Assembly: GCA_029059965.1 (NCBI GenBank)
Contig: JAIDUY010000330.1
Location: 1-6,123 of the forward strand
From: Muribaculaceae bacterium
GTDB taxonomy: Bacteria; Bacteroidota; Bacteroidia; Bacteroidales; Muribaculaceae
Direction: 5' to 3'
Length of the DNA: 6,123 nucleotides
Shown here: piece after piece, positions 5,639 to 6,123 of the stretch
How the letters are laid out: each line of letters starts with the position of its first letter
Numbering within the stretch: position 1 is the first letter of the stretch
Program-made: the position numbers and the translations under genes
Notes under the pieces: model-generated
What the model was told of the DNA's origin: nothing
Database searches by the model: none
What the model saw: the letters and a program-made list of their open reading frames with translations, nothing else

Positions 5639-6123
5639 ATGCCTCTGAATCGCGCCACACTTATCCGAATATCCACCATCGACAGATGTCTGCAGAACCA
5701 TTATCGCAGGTGGACCATCAACGACCTTATCGATGCCTGCACCGACGCCCTTGCAGAATTCGAGGGTCGCAGCAATCCCGTAAGCCGCCGCACATTCCAG
5801 AATGACCTTGCGCTGATGCGCAGCGACCGTCTTGGCTATAATGCTCCGATTGTGGTCCGCGATAATAAATACTATGAGTATGAGGATCCCGATTTCAGCA
5901 TCACCCATCTTCCGCTGAACGAGGATGGTCTGGACGCACTCAACTCGGCGCTCGACATATTGCGGCAGTTGCAGGGCTTCCCGCAGCTGGCCTCTTCGAT
6001 TGACACAATCAGCAAGCTCAACGAGCAGATTTCGCGCCACACGGGAGCGTCGGTTCCGGCAATGGACATGGAATATGTGTCCGGCTACACAGGTGCAAAA
6101 TTCATAGGCGACATATACGATGC
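5639..6123 (+). CDS. WYL-domain family transcriptional regulator, 5' part
   Basis: The frame is open from ATG 5639 to the window edge (161 codons), beginning MPLNRATLIRISTIDRCLQN. The first ~90 residues form a winged helix: WTINDLIDACTDALAEFEG (25-43), a recognition helix VSRRTFQNDLALMRSD (48-63), and a wing GYNAPIVVRDNKYYEYEDP (66-84). This pattern is typical of Bacteroidales WYL proteins. The region from about 90 (LPLNEDGLDALNSALDILRQLQGF) is the linker that leads into the WYL domain in this family. The WYL motif itself lies beyond the window, so the assignment rests on the N-terminus. WYL proteins are ligand-sensing DNA-binding regulators, several tied to nucleic-acid stress or phage defence. 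Divergence from rtcB over 127 nt, with a perfect inverted repeat between, suggests it controls the rtcB operon and itself. Confidence 0.85.
   Translation, partial: MPLNRATLIRISTIDRCLQNHYRRWTINDLIDACTDALAEFEGRSNPVSRRTFQNDLALMRSDRLGYNAPIVVRDNKYYEYEDPDFSITHLPLNEDGLDALNSALDILRQLQGFPQLASSIDTISKLNEQISRHTGASVPAMDMEYVSGYTGAKFIGDIYD

Noticed and set aside
5512..5679. A 56-residue N-terminal extension of RtcB, from an in-frame start at 5679
   Set aside because: It overlaps the first codons of the divergent WYL gene and covers both promoters and the palindrome. RtcB proteins normally begin near the MNITGKY position at 5511.
5624..6040. A 138-residue open frame on the minus strand
   Set aside because: It is the antisense shadow of the WYL regulator gene, which has recognisable family sequence and a promoter; the shadow resembles no known protein.

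Overview
The window looks like a Bacteroidota chromosome, most likely order Bacteroidales (a Muribaculaceae-like gut organism is a guess). Three things point there: a near-perfect Bacteroidetes-type promoter (TTTG, 20 nt, TATTTTTG) before the rightmost gene, AT-rich leaders with little Shine-Dalgarno, and protein sequences typical of the group, namely the GH31 enzyme and the WYL regulator. No RNA gene, insertion sequence or CRISPR array is visible, and no stretch over 300 bases lacks a gene.

Layout. (1) 3-731, plus strand: the 3' end of a family GH31 alpha-glycosidase that enters from the left. (2) 756-1849, minus strand: lrgA-lrgB, a two-gene membrane operon with its own likely promoter, convergent with the GH31 gene. 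(3) 1951-5511, minus strand: rtcB, prfH and a AAA+ ATPase, in transcription order. rtcB and prfH overlap by 4 nt (ATGA); the ATPase follows after a 76-nt gap that holds a palindrome and a good -7 box. (4) 5639-end, plus strand: a WYL-type transcriptional regulator, transcribed away from rtcB and cut by the window edge. It is easily missed because its stop codon lies outside the window.

The most interesting part is 1951-6123. RtcB is an RNA 3'-phosphate/5'-OH ligase and PrfH a release-factor homologue. RtcB-PrfH pairs are known as a system that rescues ribosomes stalled by cleavage of the decoding centre and then reseals the broken 16S rRNA. Here the pair seems to be extended by a AAA+ ATPase with two winged-helix-like N-terminal domains, and controlled by a WYL regulator instead of the sigma-54 activator RtcR known from E. 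coli. The 127-nt rtcB/WYL intergenic region carries a perfect 9-5-9 inverted repeat. A second perfect inverted repeat, 8-7-8, precedes the ATPase. Both span 23 bp and both lie exactly 7 nt upstream of a -7-like box, where the -33 box should be. This suggests one shared regulatory logic: damage sensing by the WYL protein and control of both transcription units. That model is inference; the gene identities and the repeats are read directly from the sequence.
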